A DNA stretch of 42,688 bases from Eubacteriales Family XIII. Incertae Sedis bacterium (GTDB taxonomy: Bacteria; Bacillota; Clostridia; Peptostreptococcales; Anaerovoracaceae): NCBI GenBank assembly GCA_031266515.1, contig JAISAW010000146.1, forward strand, positions 1 to 42,688, read 5' to 3'. The translations under genes and the position numbers were made by a program. The notes under the pieces are model-generated. The model saw only the letters and a list, made by a program, of their open reading frames with translations, did not search any database and was not told the DNA's origin. Position 1 is the first letter of the stretch. Every line of letters begins with the position of its first letter. Below, piece after piece: positions 9,587 to 19,988 of the stretch.

Positions 9587-9615
9587 CTGGCAGGTTTTCG
9601 AAATCACCAACGCGC

Positions 9616-10740
9616 CTACACCGTCCCCTGTTTTTTTATCACCATCGGGAACTCCGCATTGCCGATCAGCCTCGTCCCTTTGCGGACGCTCACATTCTTG
9701 TCGAGGATCACGTACTCAAGGTCGGAGCCTTCCCCTATTTCGGTCTCTTTGAACACTATACAGTTCTTCAGGACGACATTCGGCCCCACGTGCACATTAC
9801 GAAACAGCAGGGAATTTTTCACTTCACCCTCAATGATGCAGCCGTTGGCGATCAGGCTGTTTTTGACGACCGAATCTTTCATATACTTGGCGGGGACCGA
9901 ATCCATGACTCTCGTGTATATCCTGTTTTTCGACAAGAATATCTCACGCATGAGATCCTGGTCAAGCAGATCCATATTCACTTTGAAAAAAGAGGCTACG
10001 TCAAACAGAGTGCCTACATAGCCTTCGTGCTCGAAGCCGATGATCCTGAGCCGGTTCAAATTGTTTCTCAGCAAGTCCTTGGTGAATCCGAGTTCGCCTT
10101 TCGCGTAGCTCTCTTCCACCAGCAGGATCAGCAGATCCTTTCGTATGATGTAAGTCCGGAGGTCTCTGGCTTTCAGCCTCGTGTTCCTCGGATTGAATTC
10201 GATCACATTGATCCTGCCGTCCTCGCCGAAATCGAAAAATGTCTCTTCGTATCTGTCCGTATCCCCGTGCCTTCCTACGATATGGTAGAGCGCGGTGATG
10301 TCCGCGCCTGATTCGACATGTCGCCTCATCATATCGTCGAAGGCACCGGTAAACACATAGTCCACACTCGATATGATGCAGTATTCCTGTTTGGCGTGCA
10401 CGATGAAATCCATGCTGCTCTTCAGCGCTTCCACCTCGCCGCGGTAAGTGCCCGTGCTGCCCCTGACGGAGTACGGCGTTATGACTGTGACGCCATCGCT
10501 CTTGCGGGAGAGGTCCCACGACTTGCCACTCCCCAGATGGTTCATAAGCGAACTGTAATTCCTGCTTGCGATGACACCCACATTTCTTATCCCGGAGTTG
10601 ACCATATTTGAAAGCGGGAAATCTATCGCCCTGTATCTGCATCCTATAGGCAGCGCGCCGACAGCCCTCGAATCGACAAGCTCTCTCAAGTTGCGCCTTT
10701 CCACTCCACCGTTTATCAGCCCAAACGCATCACGAATCAT
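9616..10740 (-). CDS. glgD: Glucose-1-phosphate adenylyltransferase, GlgD subunit
   Basis: [45 protein letters not shown]. Paired with glgC. Confidence 0.95.
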   Translation of the reverse strand: MIRDAFGLINGGVERRNLRELVDSRAVGALPIGCRYRAIDFPLSNMVNSGIRNVGVIASRNYSSLMNHLGSGKSWDLSRKSDGVTVITPYSVRGSTGTYRGEVEALKSSMDFIVHAKQEYCIISSVDYVFTGAFDDMMRRHVESGADITALYHIVGRHGDTDRYEETFFDFGEDGRINVIEFNPRNTRLKARDLRTYIIRKDLLILLVEESYAKGELGFTKDLLRNNLNRLRIIGFEHEGYVGTLFDVASFFKVNMDLLDQDLMREIFLSKNRIYTRVMDSVPAKYMKDSVVKNSLIANGCIIEGEVKNSLLFRNVHVGPNVVLKNCIVFKETEIGEGSDLEYVILDKNVSVRKGTRLIGNAEFPMVIKKQGTV

Positions 10741-11935
10741 GGCGCACCTCCTCTCCAGCTTCGACCCTGCGGCCTTTTTCGAGCGTCACCGATTTTCCGA
10801 TGGTGGTGATCCTTTTGTCTTCACCCGATTCGTGGTGGGCACCTATCACGCACTCTGCGCCGACGACCACTTCTTCGTCAATGATGCTCATGTTTACCGC
10901 CGCGCCTTCTTCTATCGTCGTATCTTTCATGATGATGCTGTCACGCACGACCGCGCCTTTGCCGACGATGACGCCCGACGACAGCACCGAATGCTCCACT
11001 GTGCCATAGATGCGGCAGCCCTCGCAAATGATGCTGTTGCTGATTTCCGCGCTTTCATCGATGAACTGTGGAGGATCGCTCCAGTTTCTCGAATATATTT
11101 TCCATGGGTCATCGTAAAGGTTCAGCGGCGGGAAGTCCGTGAGCAGCTCCATATTCGCTTCCCACAGGGACTCTACCGTCCCCACGTCTTTCCAGTATCC
11201 ACCGAAGTTGTATGCGTAGATCTTCTCGCCTGCCGCAAGCATCGCCGGGATAATATTTTTTCCGAAATCCCCTTCGCTGTCGGGGTCCTCCACATCTTTT
11301 ATCAAATACTTCCTTATGACATCCCAATTGAACGCGTATACGCCCATCGACGCGAGGGTGCTTTTCGGACGAAGGGGTTTTTCCTCGAACTCGACGATCC
11401 TCATGTCATCGTTGGCGTTCATGATGCCAAAACGCGAAGCCTCTTCCAGCGGGACGGAGATGACGGAAATGGTAGCATCCGCCTCTTTCTCTCTGTGGAA
11501 GTCTATCATCCATTTGTAGTTCATCTTGTATATGTGGTCACCCGACAGTATGACCAAGGTCTCGGGGTCATAGTGGTCAATGAAGTCGATGTTTTGGTAA
11601 ATGGCGTTTGCCGTCCCGCTGTACCATGCGCCGGACTTCTCCTTCACAAATGGCGGCAGCACGAACAGCCCGCCGTCCATAGTGTCCAAATCCCACGCGC
11701 TCCCTGTACTCAGGTAAGTGTTCAGTTCGAGAGGCCTGTATTGCGTGAGCACCCCCACCGTGTCGATATTCGAATGGGTACAATTTGACAACGGGAAATC
11801 AATGATGTGGTATTTCCCTCCGTAAGTCACGGCAGGCTTTGCCCTCGTAGCCGTCAGGACTCCGAGTCTGCTGCCTTGGCCGCCTGCGAGCAACATTGCA
11901 ACCGTGCGCTTCCTTCTCGCCATATTTTGCCTCAT
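10730..11935 (-). CDS. glgC: Glucose-1-phosphate adenylyltransferase, GlgC subunit
   Basis: [62 protein letters not shown]. Confidence 0.97.
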   Translation of the reverse strand: MRQNMARRKRTVAMLLAGGQGSRLGVLTATRAKPAVTYGGKYHIIDFPLSNCTHSNIDTVGVLTQYRPLELNTYLSTGSAWDLDTMDGGLFVLPPFVKEKSGAWYSGTANAIYQNIDFIDHYDPETLVILSGDHIYKMNYKWMIDFHREKEADATISVISVPLEEASRFGIMNANDDMRIVEFEEKPLRPKSTLASMGVYAFNWDVIRKYLIKDVEDPDSEGDFGKNIIPAMLAAGEKIYAYNFGGYWKDVGTVESLWEANMELLTDFPPLNLYDDPWKIYSRNWSDPPQFIDESAEISNSIICEGCRIYGTVEHSVLSSGVIVGKGAVVRDSIIMKDTTIEEGAAVNMSIIDEEVVVGAECVIGAHHESGEDKRITTIGKSVTLEKGRRVEAGEEVRHDS

Positions 11936-11996
11936 TTCTGCTAAATACCATTCCCGCTTCGGCCGCTTTCCCCCTGAGGATAGGCCGCAGGAATGC

Positions 11997-13907
11997 CTAC
12001 CGCCGTTTTCGCGGAGCCGGTAACACCGTGTAGTCGTAATACAGCGCCGAAAGCGGCGGTATATCCATCTCCGCCGAGTATTTCATGCCGTTTACTTCGT
12101 CGTCAGCCGAATCAATATTTTTGTGCGGGACCGTCTTGCCGCCGCCGCCATACTTTTCCTCATCGCTGCTAAGCAGCAATTTCAGACGTCCGCCCGCAGG
12201 CAGGGCGACTTTGTACCCCTTCGCTTCAAGCGGCAGGAAATTGAAAACACAGACGACCCGTTTTTCCCCGAAGCGGCGTTCGAACGCGAACACGCTGTTA
12301 CTGCTGTCATCTACGTTCAGCCAGCAAAACCCCTCCCATGAGAAATCGTCGCCGTACAGAGCAGGCCTCGACCTGTACAGCCAAAGCAAATCCCTGACAA
12401 AGAGCTTCAGTCCCGCATGCGAGTCGTACTCAAGAAGCTGCCAATCGAGCGGCTTTTCGTAGTCCCATTCGATGAACTGGGCAAATTCATCCCCCATGAA
12501 AAGCAGTTTTTTCCCAGGGTGCGCGTACATGAACGAATAGAGTGTGCGCAACGAAGCGAATTTTTCTTCATAGCTTCCGTACATCTTCTCGATCAGGGAA
12601 TGCTTCCCGTGCACCACCTCATCATGCGAGTAAGCGAGGATGAAATTTTCGCTGAAGGCATAGCTCATTGAGAAAGTCATCTTGTCGTGGGCACCTGCGC
12701 GGAAGTACGGGTCGATACCCATGTATTCCAGGGTGTCGTGCATAAACCCCAGGTTCCATTTGAAAGTGAAGCCGAGCCCTCCGTCGTAAGGCGGCCTTGT
12801 CACCAGCGGGAAAACAGTGGACTCCTCCGCTATCGTCATCATCCCGGGCCTCCCCGCGAGAAGCTCCGTATTCATGGCCTTCATGAAATCGATCGCTTCG
12901 TAGTCTATATTGCCGCCGTCCTTGTTTTTGACAAAATCCCCGGAGCGGCCGTAGTCGAGGTATATCACTGAACTGACCGCATCGACCCTGATCCCGTCCA
13001 CGTGGTAGACGTCGGTGAGCAGGCTCGCGGACGAAAGCAAGAAGCTCCTTACTTCCGGGCGGTTGTAGTTGAAAATATGGGTCCCCCATTGCGGGTGCTC
13101 CCTCCGGAGAGGGTTCTCGTGCTCATACAGCCAGCTTCCGTCAAACTTCGCCAACCCGTGGGCGTCTTTCGGAAAGTGCGCGGGCACCCAGTCCACTATG
13201 ACGCCGATCCCGTTCAGGTGCATGGTGTCGACGAAGTACATGAAGTCCTGTGGTACGCCATACCTCGACGTCACCGCATAGAACCCTGTCACCTGATAGC
13301 CCCACGACCCTCCGAAGGGGTGCTCGCTTATGGGCATCAGCTCCACGTGCGTGAAGCCCATCTCTTTCACATAAGCGGCAAGCTCATCCGCAAGCTCCCT
13401 GTATGTCAAAAATGTGTTTTCGCCTTTTCTCCGCCACGACCCTGTGTGCAGTTCGTATATGGAAACCGGCTCTTTCAGCACATTTTTCTTTTCCCTCGCC
13501 TGGAGGAACTCCCAGTCGCGCCATCTGTAGTCGCCCGTATCCCATACCTTCGAGGCGGTATCGGGCGGGATCTCCGCATAGTATGCGTAAGGGTCGGCTT
13601 TCATATGGGCGCACCCGTCTTCGCCGTGTATGAAGTATTTGTAATTGTCGCCCTTTTTCGCGCTGACGCCGTCCACCACCCACAGGCCACGGTATCGCCC
13701 CATCGGGCATGCGGTTTCTTCCCAATCGTTGAAATCACCCACGAGGCCCACAGCCCGGGCATTCGGCGCCCAAAGCACGAATCTCCATTTGCCGCTCTCA
13801 TCGGAGGAGTGGCAACCCAGCAGTTTGTAAGCATCAGCGGATGTCCCCGCATAGAATGCGTCTACGATCCCGTCATCAAGTTTGTATACGTCTGTTTTCC
13901 CAGGCAT
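11997..13907 (-). CDS. glgB: 1,4-alpha-glucan branching enzyme
   Basis: [81 protein letters not shown]. Confidence 0.97.
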   Translation of the reverse strand: MPGKTDVYKLDDGIVDAFYAGTSADAYKLLGCHSSDESGKWRFVLWAPNARAVGLVGDFNDWEETACPMGRYRGLWVVDGVSAKKGDNYKYFIHGEDGCAHMKADPYAYYAEIPPDTASKVWDTGDYRWRDWEFLQAREKKNVLKEPVSIYELHTGSWRRKGENTFLTYRELADELAAYVKEMGFTHVELMPISEHPFGGSWGYQVTGFYAVTSRYGVPQDFMYFVDTMHLNGIGVIVDWVPAHFPKDAHGLAKFDGSWLYEHENPLRREHPQWGTHIFNYNRPEVRSFLLSSASLLTDVYHVDGIRVDAVSSVIYLDYGRSGDFVKNKDGGNIDYEAIDFMKAMNTELLAGRPGMMTIAEESTVFPLVTRPPYDGGLGFTFKWNLGFMHDTLEYMGIDPYFRAGAHDKMTFSMSYAFSENFILAYSHDEVVHGKHSLIEKMYGSYEEKFASLRTLYSFMYAHPGKKLLFMGDEFAQFIEWDYEKPLDWQLLEYDSHAGLKLFVRDLLWLYRSRPALYGDDFSWEGFCWLNVDDSSNSVFAFERRFGEKRVVCVFNFLPLEAKGYKVALPAGGRLKLLLSSDEEKYGGGGKTVPHKNIDSADDEVNGMKYSAEMDIPPLSALYYDYTVLPAPRKRR

Positions 13908-13915
13908 GGCTACTC

Positions 13916-16027
13916 TTAATCCTCTTCACTGCTATTCGGTTTTTTCATCAGCCCTTTTGTACGCATTTTGTTGTCCAGGTTTTTTATCAGCCTTCTCGTA
14001 CGCATCCTGTTGAACCTCGCCCTGTACGCGATCATCTTTATTGACGCATCGCTGTATATCTCTTCGATCGCAAAATTCTCAAGCGTATTTATCTCTTTTC
14101 GTATCTCATCGGCGTCGTTATCGTCGATAAGCCCTGCGGATTGGTACCTGCTCAAATATTTGCGCTCAAGCTCGAAGCTCTTGAGAAGCTCTCTTTCGTA
14201 CTCGCTTCTCAAATGGGCGACATGCTCGGTATCCCCGAATGCGCGCTCCATGATCCTGTTCGTATTGTCGAGCCGCTCTTCGAGCAGCCTTGAAAGGATC
14301 CTTTCATATTCTACTCCGTACCTCGCTTCCATGATGCCTATCACTGCGCTCGTATTTTCCCAGAACATGGTCTGCAGTTTCGACACATCCACTTTCTCTC
14401 CGTAGCTGCGCATTTTTTCGAGCGGGGTCGTCCTGAATTTTTTGACATTGAGCGTGAGTTTCCGCCTGATCCTGTGAAACGGCGACCCTCGCTGCATCTC
14501 ATTGATCATGACCGCCATCTCGCTGTATGCTATGTATTCGACGATGCTGACGTCGCCATTTTTCAATTGGCGGTCAGACATCTTTTTTTCCTCCTCGAAA
14601 AACTCCTCCCTCATCTTGATATAGCGGGTCTTTTCCTCGGCGCGTGTTTCCGCGTCCTCCATCGACCTGATGCGCTTCTTTATATTTATGATCACGGACT
14701 CCGCGCTTATATCTTCGCTCATCTCCATCTCTTCCACCACGTCGTGGAGAATGGACGAGTGTATCTGGACTTTTTCGTCCGTCTTCTGAGCCGGCTTCGC
14801 TATGAGCGGCAGCGCGATCGACGAGATGATGAGCGAATACAGGATCGAAAAGGCCGTAATCAAAAGAAGGATATCCCTTTGAATGAACACCTCGCCGTCC
14901 GCAAGGAACATCGGCAGCGCGAAAGCCGTCGCAAGGCTCACCGTGCCCTTGACTCCAGACAGGGTCAGGATCATCCAGCTCCTGAACTTCTCTATCCTGC
15001 TCGACTCTTCGTCGGAAAAATCCTGCACCGCGAAAAATGTCCCGACCAGCCTCACCCCGAACAGGACAAGGGTCGTTATCGCCCCGATCCTGGCGGCGTA
15101 GGGGACTGTGTACTGAGGATTGCCCGCTACGCTCATGTATATACTCGGAAGCTGCAGCCCGAGCAGCAGGAAGATGAAGGAATTGAAACTCACATTCACC
15201 ATTTCCCACATGGATTTTTTGAACTGGGCAAACTCAGCTTCAAAGATTTCCAGGTTTCTTACCGAGAATGCCTGTCTCGACCCTGCAGTGACTGCGGCTA
15301 TGATCCCGGAAAAGCCGAGTGCTTCCGCTGCGTAGAAGCAGACGAAGGGCATGAGGATCTCAAGGAGCATAAAGGCTGCGGTATTTCTGATGCCGTACCT
15401 GTTGAGGAATTTCAGGCTTTGGCTCTTCAGGAAGCCGAGGATGAGGCCGACGAGCACACCGCCAAGGCAAAGTGCGATGAACTCAAGGCTGGCGTTGAGA
15501 ACGGAGAAAGCCCCCGTGACCAAAGCGAGCGCGGCAAAGTTGAAGCTGATGACGCCCGTCGCGTCGTTTATCAGCCACTCGCCTTTCAGCGCTGTCATCA
15601 CATCTTTGGGGATGGCGACCCTTCCGGCTACGGCATTGACCGCTATCGCATCAGTGGGGCCGAGTATGGCGCCAAGCGCAAAGCAGGCCGCAAGAGGAAT
15701 GCTCGGATCGAACAGGTTAAGCGCGAAGCCTATCCCGAATACCGTCAGAAACACCAAACCAAACACCAGGAAGACTACGCTCTTCCTGAGCTTCCACAGC
15801 GCGAAGAGATCAGCTTCTTCCGCCTCGCGAAACAGTATGGGCGCTATCAAAATACCCATGAACACCTCTGGCTCCAGATGGATCTCGACGTTGATCGGCG
15901 TCAGTGCGATGGCAACGCCAAGTGCTATCTGGATGATAGGAAGTGGGAGCTTCGGCAACGCGGAGTCAAGCAGATTCGACAGGATGATGGCGCCCAGCAT
16001 GACTATCGTGAATGTCGTTAGTTCCAT
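13916..16027 (-). CDS. CPA1-type Na+/H+ antiporter with long cytoplasmic C-terminal domain
   Basis: 12-TM-like N-terminal half with LGAILGPTDAIAVNAVAGR and GEWLINDATGVISF, followed by a charged helical tail. Confidence 0.88.
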   Translation of the reverse strand: MELTTFTIVMLGAIILSNLLDSALPKLPLPIIQIALGVAIALTPINVEIHLEPEVFMGILIAPILFREAEEADLFALWKLRKSVVFLVFGLVFLTVFGIGFALNLFDPSIPLAACFALGAILGPTDAIAVNAVAGRVAIPKDVMTALKGEWLINDATGVISFNFAALALVTGAFSVLNASLEFIALCLGGVLVGLILGFLKSQSLKFLNRYGIRNTAAFMLLEILMPFVCFYAAEALGFSGIIAAVTAGSRQAFSVRNLEIFEAEFAQFKKSMWEMVNVSFNSFIFLLLGLQLPSIYMSVAGNPQYTVPYAARIGAITTLVLFGVRLVGTFFAVQDFSDEESSRIEKFRSWMILTLSGVKGTVSLATAFALPMFLADGEVFIQRDILLLITAFSILYSLIISSIALPLIAKPAQKTDEKVQIHSSILHDVVEEMEMSEDISAESVIINIKKRIRSMEDAETRAEEKTRYIKMREEFFEEEKKMSDRQLKNGDVSIVEYIAYSEMAVMINEMQRGSPFHRIRRKLTLNVKKFRTTPLEKMRSYGEKVDVSKLQTMFWENTSAVIGIMEARYGVEYERILSRLLEERLDNTNRIMERAFGDTEHVAHLRSEYERELLKSFELERKYLSRYQSAGLIDDNDADEIRKEINTLENFAIEEIYSDASIKMIAYRARFNRMRTRRLIKNLDNKMRTKGLMKKPNSSEED

Positions 16028-16038
16028 TCATTTAATAT

Positions 16039-16068
16039 ATCATAATGCGGCGACAAAAACCTTGACAA
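16039..16068 (-). promoter_or_regulatory. Candidate promoter for antiporter (and possibly the glycogen locus)
   Basis: Minus strand TTGTCA (16068-16063), 18-bp spacer, TATGAT (16044-16039). Confidence 0.4.
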
Positions 16069-16093
16069 TCCGATGATTCTTGCAGAATATAAT
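16062..16093 (+). promoter_or_regulatory. Candidate argF promoter
   Basis: TTGACA (16062-16067). GAATAT at 16085-16090 with 17-bp spacing, or TATAAT at 16088-16093 with 20-bp spacing. Confidence 0.45.
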
Positions 16094-16167
16094 TAGATTG
16101 CAAAGATATTTTTATAATTTTGTGCATCTTGGGGCTGAGGTACGCCCCGTTATGAAAGGTAAAGAAT

Positions 16168-17160
16168 ATGACAATCAATCTGAAGGGTCGGAGTTTTTTA
16201 TCACTGAAGGATTTTAGCGGTGAGGAAATACGCTATCTTCTTGATCTGTCAAAGGATCTCAAAGCCAAAAGGAAGAGAGGCGAGCCCGGGACCTCACTCA
16301 GGGGCAAAAGCATCCTCCTGCTTTTTGAAAAAACTTCGTCGAGGACGAGATGTTCGTTCGAAGTGGCCGCCATCGAAGAAGGGGGCTACGCCACATATAT
16401 AGCCCCGGGCTCTTCGCAGTTCGGGAAAAAGGAGAGCATAGCGGACAGCGCACAGATTTTTGCCAGATACTATCATGGTATCGAATACAGGGGCTACGCC
16501 CAGAAAGTGGTGGAGGATCTTGCAAAATACAGCGGCATCCCTGTGTGGAACGGGCTCACGGACGACGAGCACCCGACACAGATACTCGCCGACCTTCTCA
16601 CAATCGAAGAAAATATCTCCAAGCCTCTTTCGGAAGTAAAGGTGGTCTTTTGCGGGGACATCAGGAACAATATGTCGTATTCGTGGATGTACGGCTGCGC
16701 CAAACTGGGAATGCACTACGTAGCCTACGGGCCGCCGGAGCTTGCGCCGTCACAGCCAGTGCTGGATCAGGCCCGGGAGATCGCAGAGGGCACGGGCGCA
16801 GTCATCGAGTGGGGATCCGACCCCTCGCTGCTCGCCGGTGCCGATGTAGTCTACACAGACGTATGGGCTTCAATGGGCGAAGAGGATCAGATACCGGAGC
16901 GGGCACGTCTTCTGAAGCCGTACAAGGTCACCGAAGAGCTGATGGCGGCGACGGGAAACCCTGACGTGGTCTTCCTGCACTGCCTTCCCGCCTTCCACGA
17001 TTTCGATACGGCGCTTGCCGCCGAACAAAAAGAACTCGGCCACGATATCCGCGAGGTGGACGACAAAGTCTTCAAGAGCAAAGCTTCCAAGGTGTTTGAT
17101 GAAGCCGAAAACCGCCTCCACACGATCAAAGCCATACTGGTGGCGACGCTGGGAGATTAG
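16168..17160 (+). CDS. argF: Ornithine carbamoyltransferase (or close transcarbamylase relative)
   Basis: EKTSSRTRCSFEVAA, HPTQILADLLTI, CGDIRNNM, VFLHCLPAFHD. Confidence 0.9.
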   Translation: MTINLKGRSFLSLKDFSGEEIRYLLDLSKDLKAKRKRGEPGTSLRGKSILLLFEKTSSRTRCSFEVAAIEEGGYATYIAPGSSQFGKKESIADSAQIFARYYHGIEYRGYAQKVVEDLAKYSGIPVWNGLTDDEHPTQILADLLTIEENISKPLSEVKVVFCGDIRNNMSYSWMYGCAKLGMHYVAYGPPELAPSQPVLDQAREIAEGTGAVIEWGSDPSLLAGADVVYTDVWASMGEEDQIPERARLLKPYKVTEELMAATGNPDVVFLHCLPAFHDFDTALAAEQKELGHDIREVDDKVFKSKASKVFDEAENRLHTIKAILVATLGD

Positions 17161-17177
17161 AGAATAAGGGCAGCTGG

Positions 17178-19040
17178 ATGACAATCAAGGACATTGCGGA
17201 GCTGGCAGGCGTTTCCGTCTCGACCGTATCCAAGATCATAAACGGGAAAGACCAGAATATTAAGAAACAGACGCGGGAACGGGTACTTGACATCGTCAAG
17301 CGTTATAACTACACACCTTACGCGTTCATTAAAAATATGGAACGCGGCAGAAGCTTTTTGCTGGGCTTGATATTAGACGCAGGCGACGCCGACGGCGCAT
17401 TCACGAACCGTTTCATCAAGACCGCGAACACGCACGGTTATCAGGTTGCCTTGTGCAGAAACGAAACACCGGAGGACGAACTTAAACATATAGCTTCGCT
17501 TTGCAAAAACGGGGTTGACGGCGTCGCGTGGCGGCCGTTTTCGGACGACAGCCGCGCACATGAAGCACATTTTCGGAAGAACCGGATTGTCTGCGCCACG
17601 CTGCCTGCCCCCGGCGAGGATGGCGGCATCGATTACGCAGATGCAGGATTTACGGCCGCGCAACTATTGGTCGAACAGAAGCACACAGGAATTGGTTATA
17701 TCGGGGATGAAAGCCGCTATTCGGAGCTTTATCTGCAAGGCATCCGGCGATACCTGTTCGAGAGCAATATCCCTTTCCGGGAAGATGAGCAGGTTTATCC
17801 GATGCAAGCAAACCTCTTCGGTTGGATCCAGCAGGCAAAACTGACAGCACTTATCTGCGCTTCGGAAGCGGCCGCATTGCGGATATACGATATGGCAAGG
17901 ATACAGCACTGTCAAATACCGGAGGAATTGTCCATCGTCTGCATAACCGGCAAAAACGCCGGAGAAACCCTCTATCCCGGCGTGACAAATCTGGCGGTTC
18001 CCTATGGCGCTTACGGACAGTATATTGCGGAAAAACTTATCGCACAAATCGAGGCAACCGGGGAACCGGCCTGTGCTTTCGTGTGCGAACCGCTCCGCCG
18101 CGACGGAAACTCCGTCGCCCCGCCAAAGTCCCCGGACAAAAATATCCTCGTCGTCGGCAGCATCAATATTGACGTTATGGTTCAAGTGACGTCTCCGCCG
18201 CAGATGGGTGCGGTTATCACTGCGGAGCATTGCGTATCGTTGCCTGGCGGCAAGGGGATGAACCAATCCGTCGCGGTCGCGAAATTGGGCGCAAGTTCGG
18301 CCTTGATCGGCAAGGTAGGACGGGATTATGACAGCATTCAAGTCTATGACTGCCTGCATGAGCACGGCGTAAACACACGCGGCGTTTCGGCCGACCGGAA
18401 ACGCGATACAGGGAAGGCGTATATATACGTTCAAAGAGATGGGGAGAGTTCCATCGTCATCTATCCCGGCGCGAACTATCTGCTGACCACGCATGATATT
18501 GAAGCACAAAAAGAATTGTTTGGGAACGCACGTTTTTGTCTGTTACAGACCGAAATCCCGATGGACGCCGTTTGCTTCGCGGCAGAACTGGCGAAGGCAG
18601 AGGGGGCGCTTACAATGCTGAAACCCTCAATGGCCGAGGCGTTGCCGGACGAATTATACCGCAAAATCGACTATTTCATGCCGAACGCACAGGAAGCCAG
18701 CCTGCTGTCGGGCGAGGCCGAACCCGAAAAACAGGCGGCATTCTTTCTGAAGAAAGGCGTTGGGGCCGTCGTCATAACGTTGGGGCACGTGGGCTGTTAT
18801 TGGCGGAGCTCCGGCAGCGACGGGCGGTACTTTCCTGCTTATGAGTTTAAGGCGGTGGATACGACAGGTGGCGCGGACGCTTTTATTGCGGCGTTCGCGG
18901 TAAAACTGGCAGACGGCGAGACGGCAGAACGCGCCATCGAGTACGCAATGTGCGCAGCAGGCTTTGCTGTTTCACGTCAGGGTACGGTGCCGGCAATGAT
19001 AGACAAAACCACGTTGGAACTGTATATGCGGAACGCCTGA
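17178..19040 (+). CDS. LacI-family regulator fused to a ribokinase (PfkB) domain
   Basis: N-term MTIKDIAELAGVSVSTVSKIING HTH plus a LacI sensor domain. From about residue 326: NILVVGSINIDVMV, LPGGKGMNQSVAVAKLGAS, DTTGGADAFIAAFAVKL. Confidence 0.93.
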   Translation: MTIKDIAELAGVSVSTVSKIINGKDQNIKKQTRERVLDIVKRYNYTPYAFIKNMERGRSFLLGLILDAGDADGAFTNRFIKTANTHGYQVALCRNETPEDELKHIASLCKNGVDGVAWRPFSDDSRAHEAHFRKNRIVCATLPAPGEDGGIDYADAGFTAAQLLVEQKHTGIGYIGDESRYSELYLQGIRRYLFESNIPFREDEQVYPMQANLFGWIQQAKLTALICASEAAALRIYDMARIQHCQIPEELSIVCITGKNAGETLYPGVTNLAVPYGAYGQYIAEKLIAQIEATGEPACAFVCEPLRRDGNSVAPPKSPDKNILVVGSINIDVMVQVTSPPQMGAVITAEHCVSLPGGKGMNQSVAVAKLGASSALIGKVGRDYDSIQVYDCLHEHGVNTRGVSADRKRDTGKAYIYVQRDGESSIVIYPGANYLLTTHDIEAQKELFGNARFCLLQTEIPMDAVCFAAELAKAEGALTMLKPSMAEALPDELYRKIDYFMPNAQEASLLSGEAEPEKQAAFFLKKGVGAVVITLGHVGCYWRSSGSDGRYFPAYEFKAVDTTGGADAFIAAFAVKLADGETAERAIEYAMCAAGFAVSRQGTVPAMIDKTTLELYMRNA

Positions 19041-19056
19041 TTATTATTCCCCTTTA

Positions 19057-19156
19057 AGATTTGTCGAATTCACACGTACACCGGAGATTTGCAACCTGAG
19101 CCGCGCTTGCTGCGACTCAGCTTCGTCTCGCAGCTACACAATTGCTGGACAAATCT
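19057..19156. terminator. Structured region between convergent genes (candidate bidirectional terminator)
   Basis: Outer arms AGATTTGTC (19057-19065)/GACAAATCT (19148-19156). Internal CTGAG/CTCAG and GCTGCGA/TCGCAGC pairings. Confidence 0.4.
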
Positions 19157-19166
19157 GAGCCAAATC

Positions 19167-19988
19167 CTAAGCCTCCATCATGCAACGGATGACATCCGCT
19201 TCCGTCAGGCAGACCTCGCCAAGTCCCATACTTATTGCCAATTGCAACGCGTACGGCGGTTCCAAATGCGCTTTTTTCAGCATCTCTGCGTCAGAAAAAA
19301 CCTCTTTTGCGCCGCCGTCAAGCAATTTTTCTCCTTCGTTGAACACAATTATCCGCTCGAAACATTCCGCCACAAAATCCATATCATGGATGATCGTCAT
19401 GACCGATTTCCCCTCGTCCCTCAGGAGCCGGATCACACGTTTCACCTTCTCCCTGCCGACATAATCCTGCGAGATCGTCGGTTCGTCCAAGATGATGATA
19501 TCCGTGTCCATCGCCATGACGGACGCAATACACAGCAACTTCTTGTCCGAAAGCGCAAGGTCATGCGGATTCGTGTCCAACTTGTCCGAAAGTTCCATGA
19601 TGTCAAGCGCACGCATTACGCTCTTTCGCGCCGCACCCTCGCCCATGCCTATATTCAGAGGGCCGAACATCGCCTCATCCATGACAGTCTTCTTAAACAA
19701 CTGGTCGTTCGGGTTTTGAAACACGAGGCCGATATTCCGGGCGAGCCTCGCGGCTGTCGTCCGGCTCACATCCTCCCCCATGACAGTAACCGCCCCACGA
19801 TTTGCCGTCAGCAACCCTTTGAGGATGCGGACGAATGTCGTTTTCCCCGCGCCGTTTTGCCCGATTATGGCCGTCGGGCGCTTGTCGATCTCAAGGCTGA
19901 TATCGCGCAGTGCGTACTTTTTGTCCGGATTCGGCCGTTTTCTGTCGTCCGGTTCATATGAAAACCACAGGTTTTGTACAGAAATCAT
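19167..19988 (-). CDS. ECF transporter energy-coupling ATPase (second)
   Basis: Walker A IGQNGAGKTTF and Walker B DIIILDEPTISQD. Start re-assigned to MISVQNLWFSYEP, overlapping the upstream stop (ATGA). Confidence 0.9.
   Translation of the reverse strand: MISVQNLWFSYEPDDRKRPNPDKKYALRDISLEIDKRPTAIIGQNGAGKTTFVRILKGLLTANRGAVTVMGEDVSRTTAARLARNIGLVFQNPNDQLFKKTVMDEAMFGPLNIGMGEGAARKSVMRALDIMELSDKLDTNPHDLALSDKKLLCIASVMAMDTDIIILDEPTISQDYVGREKVKRVIRLLRDEGKSVMTIIHDMDFVAECFERIIVFNEGEKLLDGGAKEVFSDAEMLKKAHLEPPYALQLAISMGLGEVCLTEADVIRCMMEA

Noticed and set aside
14474-16021. 515-aa plus-strand ORF
   Set aside because: Antisense shadow of the Na+/H+ antiporter; highly charged, no family features.
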